This document shows positions 35,553-44,890 of a stretch of DNA of 64,000 nt, piece after piece. Source of the DNA: an uncultured Oscillospiraceae bacterium (GTDB lineage Bacteria; Bacillota; Clostridia; Oscillospirales; Ruminococcaceae); the NCBI GenBank assembly GCA_900539195.1, contig UQBC01000003.1:61716-125715 (forward strand). Direction: 5' to 3'. The notes below the pieces were generated by a model. The model had not been told where the DNA came from and did no database searches. It worked only from the letters and a program-made list of their open reading frames with translations. Each line of letters starts with the position of its first letter. The first letter of the stretch is position 1. The position numbers and the translations under genes are program-made.

Positions 35553-35596
35553 ACTAAAGAAATCAAGGAAAATAGCGGTTTTGCAAAATCAACCGC
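35553..35596 (-). promoter_or_regulatory. Very short leader between cas2 and the CRISPR array
   Basis: Only 44 bases separate the cas2 stop from the first repeat. On the minus strand they contain a hairpin (GCGGTT / AACCGC, 35575-35596) starting right after the stop codon, then a T-rich stretch ending CTTGATTTCTTTAGT at the repeat. No -35/-10 pair is evident here, so array transcription may read through from the cas operon or start within cas2. Confidence 0.6.
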
Positions 35597-36466
35597 TTAG
35601 ATTTCCTTTAACTTTTCATAGATCCTTTGTGTAAGCAGACAATCATCAAGCGCCCTATGAATCCTATCTTTATTATAATGCAAATCGAAATAATCCGCAA
35701 TGGCTGCTAACGAATATGAATTAATATCAAGTAGTTTTCTTGATATTTTAACTGTATCAATAATTTTTGACGGAACAAAATCAATTTTGTTTTCAGCACA
35801 CGCAGATTTAATAAAATTCAAGTCAAAACCGATATTATGCCCGACCAGAGGTTTTCCGCTGCATCGCATTGCAAACTCACTAAGTGCTTTACTTTTTTCT
35901 GATCCCTCATTTGCCAGTAATTCCTCCGTTATACCTGTAAGTCCGATAATTGCCTTCGGTATTTTTTTATCTGTTTTGACAAGCACAGAATATGTTTCTG
36001 CTACTGATCCGTTTTCAACCGTTACTGCACCGAGTTCTATTATTTCATCATCAGGATTAAGTCCCGTTGTTTCAATATCGATTACCGTATATGTATCCGA
36101 TACACCGAATGATTTCTGTTTTTTCTCCGATAAACGATTTATGTGATTTGTCATAGCCTTCGGACGAATAACGTTTTCATCGTCACTTTTTGTCACACGT
36201 CTTTTTATAAGCTTTATGCCGTCATAATCTAGCGGCTCCCATTGCGTATTGTGAATACGGAATTCCAGTTTCTGCTCGTTATTTGAGCTGTATGACATTG
36301 AAGCGTGACCGTTTCCGATGTTTGAGCACACTCTGTCCCATACGTTATCACGAACTCTTGCGTTCAGATTTCCGACATACACGCCTGTATCTATTTCCTG
36401 CATCCACCTGGAAAGATCTCCGCGTAGTTTAGGCGGACAACAACTCAGTGTAATTACTACCATCAT
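35597..36466 (-). CDS. cas2: Cas2e fused to a DEDDh (DnaQ-like) exonuclease
   Basis: A 289-residue fusion. Residues 1-92 are Cas2e (VVITLSCCPPKLRGDLSRW, GVYVGNLNARVRD), the structural partner of Cas1 in spacer integration. After a linker, residues 124-289 form a DEDDh 3'-5' exonuclease with D130 and E132 (VIDIETTG), D215 (NIGFDLNF), H270 and D275 (HRALDD), so all five catalytic residues are present. In the streptococcal I-E system this domain trims prespacer 3' ends. The start at 36466, or the adjacent ATG at 36463, follows AGGTGA, which overlaps the cas1 stop. Confidence 0.93.
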   Translation of the reverse strand: MMVVITLSCCPPKLRGDLSRWMQEIDTGVYVGNLNARVRDNVWDRVCSNIGNGHASMSYSSNNEQKLEFRIHNTQWEPLDYDGIKLIKRRVTKSDDENVIRPKAMTNHINRLSEKKQKSFGVSDTYTVIDIETTGLNPDDEIIELGAVTVENGSVAETYSVLVKTDKKIPKAIIGLTGITEELLANEGSEKSKALSEFAMRCSGKPLVGHNIGFDLNFIKSACAENKIDFVPSKIIDTVKISRKLLDINSYSLAAIADYFDLHYNKDRIHRALDDCLLTQRIYEKLKEI

Positions 36467-36470
36467 ATCG

Positions 36471-37394
36471 TCACCTGTATTGTTTACCGTAATCGATAGG
36501 TTCGTTTTTATCATTCCACAGATACATTACTTTTTCGTCATCCGGATTTTCTTCAGGCATCAGCAGATATTTTATATCGTGTACCATTCGCTCAAGCATA
36601 TGAGCTTTTACCATTTCGTCACGGACCCTATGCCGTACAAATCTTGATATATCATCATTTACCGATGCAGCCGCTTCAAAAGATATCGGTATCGTGACTT
36701 CAGCTTTATAAAGATCGGCTATATCATATACAAACGAACATTCGTGACCGATATGCACAAACCCCAGTGCAGGCGAACACCCCATAGAACATATAACAGC
36801 GTGAGCAAGCCCGTAAAGGCAGGCATGTGCCGCCGACAGAGCCTGATTGACAGGATCGGACGACTGGAAATCTTCGTGATTGTATACACGACCGTTCCAT
36901 TCGACATTCCATTTTTCAGACTGCTGTCTGTACACTTTTCTTATACGACTGCCCTCACGACCTCTCAGCTGTTGCAGAGTAAGCCCCGAAACATCCTCAT
37001 CGGGAAAACGCATCATATACATCTTTCTGACAACATCAAGATGCTTGCGCTGGTTTGTGACCATTTCCGCTTGTTTTACAATAAGCCTCGAACTGTGCGT
37101 CAGCGGTCTGCCGCCGGCATAATATCTGACACCCTGCTCACCAACCCAGCATATGCTTATTCCGCTGTCGCCGATAAGTTCCATAGCCCTGTGTGAAACA
37201 TCAGTTCCGGGACCTAACATAAGTACAGAGATTGTACCCGATGGTATATGCGTAACGCCGTTCTCGTCAATAACGGTGATTGCACTGTCTTTTCTGTTTA
37301 TTTTACAATGTTCCAGATACAGAAATGTAATTCTGTCAGCAATCTGCGGCAGTTCTACAATATCGGGTTTTATCATTCCGGGTATTTCAGCCAT
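36471..37394 (-). CDS. cas1: CRISPR integrase Cas1 (type I-E)
   Basis: The 307-residue metal-dependent integrase inserts new spacers at the leader end. The catalytic residues can be placed as E147 (RGREGSR), H214 (GFVHIGHE) and D224/D227 (FVYDIADLYK), the last segment being nearly identical to E. coli Cas1. Its ATG lies inside the end of cas6e (8-base overlap), and its stop is 4 bases before cas2. Confidence 0.95.
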   Translation of the reverse strand: MAEIPGMIKPDIVELPQIADRITFLYLEHCKINRKDSAITVIDENGVTHIPSGTISVLMLGPGTDVSHRAMELIGDSGISICWVGEQGVRYYAGGRPLTHSSRLIVKQAEMVTNQRKHLDVVRKMYMMRFPDEDVSGLTLQQLRGREGSRIRKVYRQQSEKWNVEWNGRVYNHEDFQSSDPVNQALSAAHACLYGLAHAVICSMGCSPALGFVHIGHECSFVYDIADLYKAEVTIPISFEAAASVNDDISRFVRHRVRDEMVKAHMLERMVHDIKYLLMPEENPDDEKVMYLWNDKNEPIDYGKQYR

Positions 37395-38025
37395 TTGTAT
37401 TATTTCCCGGACGCATTACGGTCATAAGGCCCATACCGTACGCTTTTCCTCTGCCTAATCCGTTTACGAGCATATTTTTGAACAGTTCTTCATCCGTCAC
37501 TTCAAGCAGTCCTTCAAACGTCACCGACAGAAGAGTTACTACTCTTTTGTCCTTTTTGAAAAATCTGCACCACTTGTTCTGAACCACATCAAATGAATCT
37601 TCGCTAAGGCAGAACCCGTTCTTCTCTGCTCTGTCCATCAGCCACTGCTTTTGAAAATCAACAATGGTGACCGCCCTTTTCTTACCCTGTCCCTGTTTTA
37701 CATTATCCGTTTTCACCGGATTTGCGGTAAGGCGGAACTGCCATATATCACCCTTTTTTATTCTGCCAAGCAGACCGTCATATTCTCTTGTTTCTCCTGC
37801 TCTGCCGGTATCACCGAACTGCAATGCTATAACAGATAAGTCGGGCTTCTGATTGCTGAGAATCATCAGATAAAGCTCTCCTCCAAGACTGTCGATGCGC
37901 CAGAGCTTTCTTGAACGGTCATCCGTAAGCGCCGCTTCTACAGCTCCGTGCAGAACACTGCGTGAATTGACCGCCCTCAATGTATTGCGGTTTGACAGAT
38001 CCAGATAAACTCTTGATAAATACAT
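37387..38025 (-). CDS. cas6e: CRISPR RNA endonuclease Cas6e (Cse3/CasE)
   Basis: A 212-residue protein that cuts pre-crRNA at the repeat hairpin and stays in Cascade. The N-terminus MYLSRVYLDL and the likely catalytic His H26 (SVLHGAVE) fit CasE, and the C-terminal glycine-rich loop is NGLGRGKAYGMGLMTV. It has GAGGTGA overlapping the cas5e stop. Confidence 0.93.
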   Translation of the reverse strand: MYLSRVYLDLSNRNTLRAVNSRSVLHGAVEAALTDDRSRKLWRIDSLGGELYLMILSNQKPDLSVIALQFGDTGRAGETREYDGLLGRIKKGDIWQFRLTANPVKTDNVKQGQGKKRAVTIVDFQKQWLMDRAEKNGFCLSEDSFDVVQNKWCRFFKKDKRVVTLLSVTFEGLLEVTDEELFKNMLVNGLGRGKAYGMGLMTVMRPGNNTNG

Positions 38026-38029
38026 TGTT

Positions 38030-38713
38030 TCACCTCAATTCAGCCATAGGATCATGCTCTGTAGAAATTATATCCGCTGTGCTGTCCGGATTATCGATAT
38101 CCACATAACAGTCCTTTATTTTCCGCAGTCCGAAACGTCTGAATGTCGGATCAAATGAAACAGGAACATCCTTGATTATTGCAGGACCGTCTTCGCTTTC
38201 TGTGATAATTCTGAGCCTTGTGTCGGCGTTTTTTCTCTGCTGTTTGTCAAGCAACGGACTTTCTGATTTAAGCACATCAAGAAGATCTCCGTCACGCAGT
38301 CCCCATACAAGCGGAAGCGTAGGCGGGCATGAGCGCCTGCCCAGAAACAGCGGAAACGCCGGATGCTTCAGAGCGTCTTCGATTTTTTCTATAAACCCTG
38401 CGTCTTTATGTTCGAGCCCAACAAGGAAAGTCGCATCGGAAAGGTAAAAGCGGTGTGTGATATACTTCTTGTCCTTTTCACCGTCGGCAGTATGGTAATC
38501 CCTTATCTGCCGACCCTCGTTCTCTACTCTGATACCGATTTCAAGCTCATTAAGGTCATCAAGAGGTTCTGTCCTCTCTCTGCCCATAGCCGATGCCACA
38601 AGTCCGATTACGCCGCTCTTGGTCGGATATCCGAGCGTGCGGCGCGTATCAAATTTTGACTCAACGCCCCATGACTGCAACGGAGCGGCAAGTCTGAGCA
38701 GGAGTACAGGCAT
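38030..38713 (-). CDS. cas5e: Cascade subunit Cas5e (CasD)
   Basis: A 227-residue RAMP protein that caps the 5' handle of the crRNA. The N-terminus LLLRLAAPLQSWGVESKFDTRRT is typical (read LAAPLQSWG, then RRTLGYPTKSGVIGL), and FLGRRSCPP is the conserved middle motif. Its ATG shares one base with the cas7e stop. Confidence 0.93.
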   Translation of the reverse strand: MPVLLLRLAAPLQSWGVESKFDTRRTLGYPTKSGVIGLVASAMGRERTEPLDDLNELEIGIRVENEGRQIRDYHTADGEKDKKYITHRFYLSDATFLVGLEHKDAGFIEKIEDALKHPAFPLFLGRRSCPPTLPLVWGLRDGDLLDVLKSESPLLDKQQRKNADTRLRIITESEDGPAIIKDVPVSFDPTFRRFGLRKIKDCYVDIDNPDSTADIISTEHDPMAELR

Positions 38714-39807
38714 TATACCACCTCATCTTTTATGTAGTTATACAGCTTTTCGAGCAGCTCGTCAAGATTTACCCTTTCGGCATCGGATATAGCGTCCGCG
38801 CCTATCATAAAGCTCTTTACAGGCTTTCCGCTGAAGTTGTCATATACCTTGCCCGCATATTCCTGCAATTTCTTCACAGACTCTTCAACATAGCCGTTAT
38901 TGCTGATAACCGGCTTTTCAAATGCACCGACAAGATTTACGGGCTGATCCTTTCTGATCGTCACATAAACCATATCGGGATATGTTCTGTTTGCGTATGA
39001 GTTCTGTTTACCGGTAGGCATAGAGCAGATAAATGCCTCGGCAAATCCTCTTATGATTTCTGCTACAGAAACACTGAAAGATTTCTTAAGCTGTGCAACA
39101 TTTACGGTCGCATACCTGTAAAGCGTTGAAGAGTTGAATTCGGCAGTATCGATATGTCCTGCACCAACGCTATCCTTAGGTGAGCAGTCGTCTACTGCCG
39201 TAAAGTAGTCATACTCGTTCTGTACGGCATGAGTTGAAATGCTGTGAGCAACCTGCGATGCCGCATCAACATTCAGATCAGCATTGTCGGCTACCATTCT
39301 TCCGAATAAAGCGATATCAACAGAAGGCGTTTCTTTAAGTGCCTGCTTATAAAGCTTGTCATCTGTTTCACCGCTTACAGCAAGCTGAGCAAGTTTATTT
39401 GCCTCTACTGGACCTATGAAAAACATAACATCTGTTTTGTTGTCGGCGTCCGCTTTCTTTTTGGTGTCTTTTTTCTTATCCTTATCTTTGGTTTTTTTCT
39501 TTGTTAATTCAAAGGCATTTTTGGCTTTCTCGACAGCCGTTTCATCATCTAAACTACTGTCAAGCTTCTTAATTTCACTTGCAATAAGGTCAAAAACGTG
39601 CTTTGTTCTGTAGCCTAGCTCCTCGCTTTCAAAAATCTCTTTGAACATAAGACGCATTGCGTGCTTCCACGACTGGCTTGACACTCTTGCTCTGTTTGCA
39701 CCGCCGTAAAAGGCTGTTTTAGGTCTGCCTGTATCATCACGGTTTACGCATGAGGGCGGAACTGTCTGTACTACATGGAAATCAACATATAATCTTTCAT
39801 TACTCAT
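38713..39807 (-). CDS. cas7e: Cascade backbone subunit Cas7e (CasC/Cse4)
   Basis: A 364-residue protein that forms the crRNA-binding filament. It begins with the usual YVDFHVVQTVPPSCVNRDD, then GGANRARVSSQSWKHAMR, and has VAHSISTHAVQNEYDYFTAVDD and GAGHIDTAEFNSSTLYRYA. Residues 86-125 are a Lys/Asp-rich insertion (TKKKTKDKDKKKDTKKKAD) that looks like an exposed loop. It follows cse2 by 5 bp. Confidence 0.94.
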   Translation of the reverse strand: MSNERLYVDFHVVQTVPPSCVNRDDTGRPKTAFYGGANRARVSSQSWKHAMRLMFKEIFESEELGYRTKHVFDLIASEIKKLDSSLDDETAVEKAKNAFELTKKKTKDKDKKKDTKKKADADNKTDVMFFIGPVEANKLAQLAVSGETDDKLYKQALKETPSVDIALFGRMVADNADLNVDAASQVAHSISTHAVQNEYDYFTAVDDCSPKDSVGAGHIDTAEFNSSTLYRYATVNVAQLKKSFSVSVAEIIRGFAEAFICSMPTGKQNSYANRTYPDMVYVTIRKDQPVNLVGAFEKPVISNNGYVEESVKKLQEYAGKVYDNFSGKPVKSFMIGADAISDAERVNLDELLEKLYNYIKDEVV

Positions 39808-39812
39808 TTTCT

Positions 39813-40391
39813 TTACTCTCCTTTTGAATTATCATCTTTTTTATACTTTTCGGAATAGAAATCTCTTCCCCACGACAGTTTTATATCTGCCGCCTGCTCA
39901 GGGTAGTTGAGTCTGTAGAGCTCTTCGGCAAGCTTTGCGTAATCAAGCGGTATGCTCTTGCCTTTGAGCAGCTGAACTATGCTTTTGAGCTGGTAAGCAA
40001 GCTCTTCCTTTGTTGTTGATGTTGCAACAAGGTTAAGCCTCTTTACAACACGTTCTACATCGTCACTGCTGTCTGCAATGTAATAAGCCGCTCTTCCGAG
40101 CGTATAGCCCTTTTCATACATAAATCTGTCGTTACCCTGCTGGTGCAGAGCGTACAACGTCAGAGCCGTATAAACTGCCCATTCTGCATTTGACGCACAT
40201 CTTGAACCTTTAAGCTCTTCATTCATGTCGTCCAGTATCAGCCCCCAGAGCGATGGAATTTCTCCCGGCTTTTTGCCGATACCGTGTCTCAGCTCGGCAA
40301 GATAGCTTTTGCCTCTTCCTGTGTCTGCAATGCTGTACAGATACTCGATTTTTGATGCGGTATAACGATAAACCATATCACTCTTACTCAT
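39813..40391 (-). CDS. cse2: Cascade small subunit Cse2 (CasB)
   Basis: A 192-residue helical protein. Features of CasB are GRGKSYLAELRHGIGKKPGEIP and the AVYTALTLYALHQQG helix. Two copies sit on the Cascade belly and bind target and displaced strands. Its start overlaps the cse1 stop by 4 bases (ATGA). Confidence 0.9.
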   Translation of the reverse strand: MSKSDMVYRYTASKIEYLYSIADTGRGKSYLAELRHGIGKKPGEIPSLWGLILDDMNEELKGSRCASNAEWAVYTALTLYALHQQGNDRFMYEKGYTLGRAAYYIADSSDDVERVVKRLNLVATSTTKEELAYQLKSIVQLLKGKSIPLDYAKLAEELYRLNYPEQAADIKLSWGRDFYSEKYKKDDNSKGE

Positions 40392-42034
40392 TTGTTATCA
40401 CCTTCTTTTTTAAAAATTCTGTATATTTCATCATAAAAAATGTTAAGAGCCTCAGCCGAAGTTAATCGATTTTTTTCATTACTTTTTTTCCTGCGCTTAC
40501 TTGCTTTATCATCATTACTTTCTTTTTCATATCTCCCAAAAATAGTATTTGCCCTCATCTGATGAATACGGTCGTTTCCAAATCCTATTGCAATTTTCCT
40601 TACAGTATCTTCAATTTTTTCGGTATATTCATCTATATCATAGTTTGTATCAAGCAGTGACAGCCAATCTCTGAAAGGCTTGTCTATCATACTGTAGAAC
40701 TGCGTCTTTGAATCTTCTCCGGAGAGCTTGTCACCGCTTGCTCCTGCAGATTTCTGCAAATTGATACTGAGTTTATTTACCGCATTAGCCGCACTTTTAC
40801 ATTTGCCTATCTCGTTTCCTATACGATAACGCCACACTTCTCCGACTTCCATCAGCAAATCTGAATGAAATGATAGTTCATCACTGATAGAATCAACAAT
40901 TTTAAAACTCATATCGCCGAAAACATGAATTACAGACGCCGTTGTTACATTAAGTAAAAAGCAATTATCCAGATAGCCCCTGTCTATGTACGATTCAATA
41001 TGAGCTATAATACCTGGTTTTCTTGCTGTGCTTGAATTTTCATCTTCTTCAAGCGCCGCGATACTTCCGAATTCCTGCCAGGCACTTGTAGAAGGTTCAT
41101 GACGTTTAGGCTGATATTTTATGCTACCGCTTCTTTTTTTCTTATCTGATTTCCAGAGCGTCATCTGTTCACTGAAAACTTCATCCTCTTCAAAATAATC
41201 TCCGCCTGCAAGATAATAACCGTTAACCTTTCCGTTTTCTCTGCAAAGATAAACATATCTGGACATCAATGAAAGCAATGCAGCCTGATTATCGGGGACA
41301 GGGATCAAAGCGTTGTACTCAACATTGTTATTGTCCTTTTCCCACGCCGGAGTGCTTATATAAACATCATATTCAGAATCACTTTCTGCGTTGTAATTCA
41401 GCATAAGCGTTTCAAACAGGTTGTTTCCTCTGACCGCTATCAGACCAAGCATACTAACCCACGGTTTCTTAGGAGTTGGATTTTTAGCCGCTGTGTCGTC
41501 AAAGCAGATAATATGCAACAACCAGCGGGTTGCTTCCGAATATGAAAGCAGTCTGCCGTCATTGTTCCTGTCTGAAAAAAGCCTGGGCTTGTTTTCGCTT
41601 TCAAACAGTGAACCAATCATTTTAGCTGAGCTTACAACTTTTTTACATTTACCATTCACCTTATTGGACTGATAAAACGGATACTCCTCATCAAACAGCC
41701 AGAAACGGTCATACCATTTTTCAAAATACTTCTCAAACGGCTTCATCGGAAATTTGCCGCTCCGAAATACCTCAATCCAGTTATCCGTAAGATAATTAAT
41801 ATCATCCTCAGGATCAACCTCATCACCGTTTTTGTCGTACCTCGAGAATACTGTGTAAATCATCGCAAGCAGAAATCTCAGCACAGCCATATCCTGCGTT
41901 TTTGTTTCTCCTGCAAGCTCCGTGTAATCCTGTGCGTGTTCAAAGACCTGCCTTATGCTTATCTCTTTCACCTCGCACCCGTTGTCACGGACGCATATCC
42001 ACGGTTCGTCGATCAGATTGAACTCTCTGTCCAT
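40388..42034 (-). CDS. cse1: Cascade large subunit Cse1 (Cas8e/CasA)
   Basis: A 548-residue protein that recognises the PAM and recruits Cas3. The N-terminus FNLIDEPWICVRDNG is the family hallmark, and KKPWVSMLGLIAVRGNNLFETLMLNY lies in the middle (shown in part by TPKKPWVSM). The C-terminal part is a helical bundle. One base separates the cas3 stop from its ATG, which has a strong AGGAGGAAAG site. Confidence 0.94.
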   Translation of the reverse strand: MDREFNLIDEPWICVRDNGCEVKEISIRQVFEHAQDYTELAGETKTQDMAVLRFLLAMIYTVFSRYDKNGDEVDPEDDINYLTDNWIEVFRSGKFPMKPFEKYFEKWYDRFWLFDEEYPFYQSNKVNGKCKKVVSSAKMIGSLFESENKPRLFSDRNNDGRLLSYSEATRWLLHIICFDDTAAKNPTPKKPWVSMLGLIAVRGNNLFETLMLNYNAESDSEYDVYISTPAWEKDNNNVEYNALIPVPDNQAALLSLMSRYVYLCRENGKVNGYYLAGGDYFEEDEVFSEQMTLWKSDKKKRSGSIKYQPKRHEPSTSAWQEFGSIAALEEDENSSTARKPGIIAHIESYIDRGYLDNCFLLNVTTASVIHVFGDMSFKIVDSISDELSFHSDLLMEVGEVWRYRIGNEIGKCKSAANAVNKLSINLQKSAGASGDKLSGEDSKTQFYSMIDKPFRDWLSLLDTNYDIDEYTEKIEDTVRKIAIGFGNDRIHQMRANTIFGRYEKESNDDKASKRRKKSNEKNRLTSAEALNIFYDEIYRIFKKEGDNK

Positions 42035-42035
42035 A

Positions 42036-44690
42036 TCAGCTTTCTTCCTCCTTTATTTCTTCAAAGCCTCTTTCGGTGCTGTATTTATACGTTCTGCCGA
42101 GCAGACTTATCTCGTTATTTCCGTCAAACAAAAGCAATATCTCACCTTTAAGCCACTTTGCATTTCTCCACGCCTGAGGCATAGCGTTTGCAAGTATCTC
42201 AACCGTTTTACCAAAGTTATAAGACTTACTGAAAAATGCCGGCAACCTCAGTCTTTGCTTTGCTATCAGTTTTGCCTGTGCATTATCCGGTTCAGAAGTA
42301 ATATCAAACACTGCGCCCCGAGAAAACAGCGAATACTCCGTATCGGATGTTTTCACAAGCACAAGCGTTTCTATTGTTTCCTGTCCGTCGCGCACTGCCG
42401 CCTCACCGTCCGAATCGTTGTTCAGTTGACGCCTGTCGATTATATCAACTAATGTTGCATTATTCACTTTTATAATTGTCGATTTTATGCAATATTTCTC
42501 AGCTCTATCTTTTTTTGCTTTTTGCTTCTTTTTATATTTGTCATATGCTGCGGTCTGTTGTTCATCATTGTCGGGTTCGGAATAAACAGCGCCGACAAGC
42601 TCAGGAATACATCCCGGTATAACAAGTTTATCCGGCAGATATTTTTCAGTTTGCGTCAGTATCCAACCGGAGTAAACACCCTTGCTGAAATCTTCCGGGA
42701 TCAACACGCACAGCTCCGGTTCGGATAATTTATACGGACGTGTGCGGTTATGTCTGTGCAGTCTGCCCGAACGCTGTAATAACAGATCCATAGGGCAAAG
42801 TTCGGTTATCATATAGTCAAAATCTATATCAAGCGACTGTTCAAGCACCTGTGTACCGACTACTATCAGCTTGTCCCTCTTCTCGCAGGTCGACTTCTTA
42901 CCGACAAGCTCTGTTAGCTCACGCTCAATTGACGCTCTGTCAGTCGATATAAGTCTGCTATGGAAACATATAACACGATAATCAGGCATATTCGCCGCTA
43001 TTGTGTCGGCAAGTTCCTGAGAATAAGCAACACTATTCACAATAACAGCCGCACAACCGCCGTCCGACAGCTTATCTTCAAGCAGGTTTACAATATCGTT
43101 ACTGTCATTTTCTTCTCTTCTGATTACTGTGATAGACTTATCGGGGATATCAACAGGTATAGCCTTCTGCTTTACCTCCGCACCGTCGCTCCACGTCAGC
43201 ACAGGATATGCCGTACTGCTGTTGTCAAAGCTGTTCTTACTGCCGGTATACCATTTTATCAGTTCCGCTCTTTTATCCGGCGGCAATGTCGCAGAAAGAA
43301 TTATTACAGGTACGTTATACGCCGCCATCCAGCGCAGGGAATTTTCCAGATAAACGTACATATATTTGTCATATGCGTGACATTCATCTATGATTACAGC
43401 CTTACCCGCAAGTCCCAGGTGTCTTAGCATAACATGTTTCTGCTTTAAAGATGCCATAAGGAACTGGTCAACTGTAGCAACAACGAACTCTGACAACAGT
43501 GCCTGTTTTCTTCCTTCAAACCAGGTATGAACCATTATATTGTCATTATCGTCATCTGAAATGTCGGATGCTCTTCCGTGGAACATCTCACAGTATTCGT
43601 CATTCATATCCGTCATACCGTGTGCAAGTCTGAGCGAGTGTATATCGTCTGTACCGCTTGCCCAGGAATGAATACGGTCAAATATTCCGTTAGCTGTCGC
43701 CTGCGTCGGCAGTCCGAAAAACATTCCACCATAGCCGAAACGTGACGCAAGTATCTCCGTTGCCGCAAGTGCCGCTTCGGTTTTACCTATTCCCATAGGC
43801 GCCTCAAGTATGTATATACCGGGTTTATTGCAAAGGCTTACAACATTCATAAATTCACGCTGTACACAGTTTGGTCTGAAACCGAAACGCTCTTCAAAAA
43901 AGCTGTCGTTGTCAGCGATAAAATCAGCATACCAGCTGTCCGTAAGCGAAAGCTTGTTCCACGCTCTTCTGACACGCTCCTCGCATTGCTCATCAGTGAG
44001 CTTTTCTTCAATGTCTATGTAAGGAAAATAGTCGGTGTTGCTCGCTATCCAGTCACTCATTACGAGCAGTCCGGTAATCAGCATCTGTGCCGCAATATCG
44101 GGATTCGGCAGATTTTTTACATCTTCAAATCCGGTTACGCTAAGAGCGTATTCCATCCATTCCGCTCTTATCTGTGTCCATTCGTTTACGTTAACCTTGC
44201 CGTGTCCGTAATAATTAGCCTCATATGAACATTGCCCCCTATCCGACGAGCAATCGCCGTGATGTGCACCAACAATGACTGCGGTTGATGGTGCAACCTC
44301 AAATTCTTTTTTCAGAATATACTGTCCCGCTATGTTATGCGGTGACTCTGATATCTGTGTCAGATCTGAAAGGTCAATACCGGCGTCAAGCAGTCTGTCA
44401 GCCAGACCCTGAATATTATCTTTCAGCTTTCGTTGAAACGCCGGAGTTAGTTTTCCTATATCGTGCACCAGCGCAATAAACTCACAATAGTTGCACACAA
44501 TTGCTTCTGCATTCCCCGAACTCTCAATGCCAATTGCAGCACACAAGCGCCTTCTGACATTCTCAGCGATCCATTTATTGAAAAGCCGATTTATTATCCC
44601 GGCTGTATCTCTTGCGTGAACACTGAAAGGCAACCATTTTGTATTGTCTTCAAAGTTACTTTTTGCAGCTATCAGTTCTGATATTTTCAT
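42036..44690 (-). CDS. cas3: CRISPR helicase-nuclease Cas3
   Basis: An 884-residue Cas3. The HD nuclease comes first, with H25, H76-D77 (LVHDIGK), H118, H143-H144 (GAHHG) and the SDW motif at 212-214. The SF2 helicase follows, with the Walker A APMGIGKTE (297-305) and DECH (435-438), then QRSGRLHRH in motif VI. A C-terminal domain follows. Cas3 degrades DNA bound by Cascade. It is the first gene of the operon, with GGAG before the ATG at 44690. Confidence 0.95.
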   Translation of the reverse strand: MKISELIAAKSNFEDNTKWLPFSVHARDTAGIINRLFNKWIAENVRRRLCAAIGIESSGNAEAIVCNYCEFIALVHDIGKLTPAFQRKLKDNIQGLADRLLDAGIDLSDLTQISESPHNIAGQYILKKEFEVAPSTAVIVGAHHGDCSSDRGQCSYEANYYGHGKVNVNEWTQIRAEWMEYALSVTGFEDVKNLPNPDIAAQMLITGLLVMSDWIASNTDYFPYIDIEEKLTDEQCEERVRRAWNKLSLTDSWYADFIADNDSFFEERFGFRPNCVQREFMNVVSLCNKPGIYILEAPMGIGKTEAALAATEILASRFGYGGMFFGLPTQATANGIFDRIHSWASGTDDIHSLRLAHGMTDMNDEYCEMFHGRASDISDDDNDNIMVHTWFEGRKQALLSEFVVATVDQFLMASLKQKHVMLRHLGLAGKAVIIDECHAYDKYMYVYLENSLRWMAAYNVPVIILSATLPPDKRAELIKWYTGSKNSFDNSSTAYPVLTWSDGAEVKQKAIPVDIPDKSITVIRREENDSNDIVNLLEDKLSDGGCAAVIVNSVAYSQELADTIAANMPDYRVICFHSRLISTDRASIERELTELVGKKSTCEKRDKLIVVGTQVLEQSLDIDFDYMITELCPMDLLLQRSGRLHRHNRTRPYKLSEPELCVLIPEDFSKGVYSGWILTQTEKYLPDKLVIPGCIPELVGAVYSEPDNDEQQTAAYDKYKKKQKAKKDRAEKYCIKSTIIKVNNATLVDIIDRRQLNNDSDGEAAVRDGQETIETLVLVKTSDTEYSLFSRGAVFDITSEPDNAQAKLIAKQRLRLPAFFSKSYNFGKTVEILANAMPQAWRNAKWLKGEILLLFDGNNEISLLGRTYKYSTERGFEEIKEEES

Positions 44691-44723
44691 TTCATATTCT
44701 CCAAATATATTACATTAATTGAC

Positions 44724-44752
44724 ATTATACTACTGCTTTTGTGCAAAGTCAA
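44724..44752 (-). promoter_or_regulatory. cas operon promoter
   Basis: Minus strand TTGACT (44752-44747), 17-bp spacer, TATAAT (44729-44724), about 35 bp before the cas3 start. Confidence 0.85.
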
Positions 44753-44779
44753 TACAATTAAATACTTTTTAGCATATAA

Positions 44780-44798
44780 TTTGTCTAATTATGTCGAA
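44780..44798 (+). promoter_or_regulatory. Tandem Spo0A-box-like sites upstream of the cas promoter
   Basis: TTTGTCTAA (44780-44788) and TATGTCGAA (44790-44798) each match the 0A box TTTGTCGAA with one mismatch. They are in the same orientation, exactly 10 bp apart, and end 28 bp upstream of the cas -35. The region is AT-rich, so chance is possible. Confidence 0.4.
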
Positions 44799-44833
44799 TT
44801 AATTGAAAGTAATGATATGCATATCTGAATATA

Positions 44834-44864
44834 AAAAAGGAACGCTCGTCATAAGCGTCCCTTT
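44834..44864 (-). terminator. spo0A terminator
   Basis: AAAGGGACGCT and AGCGTTCCTTT pair around a 7-base loop on the minus strand, followed by TTTTTAT. This isolates spo0A from the cas operon. Confidence 0.85.
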
Positions 44865-44890
44865 AATTACATTCTTTTCAAAAATTATAT

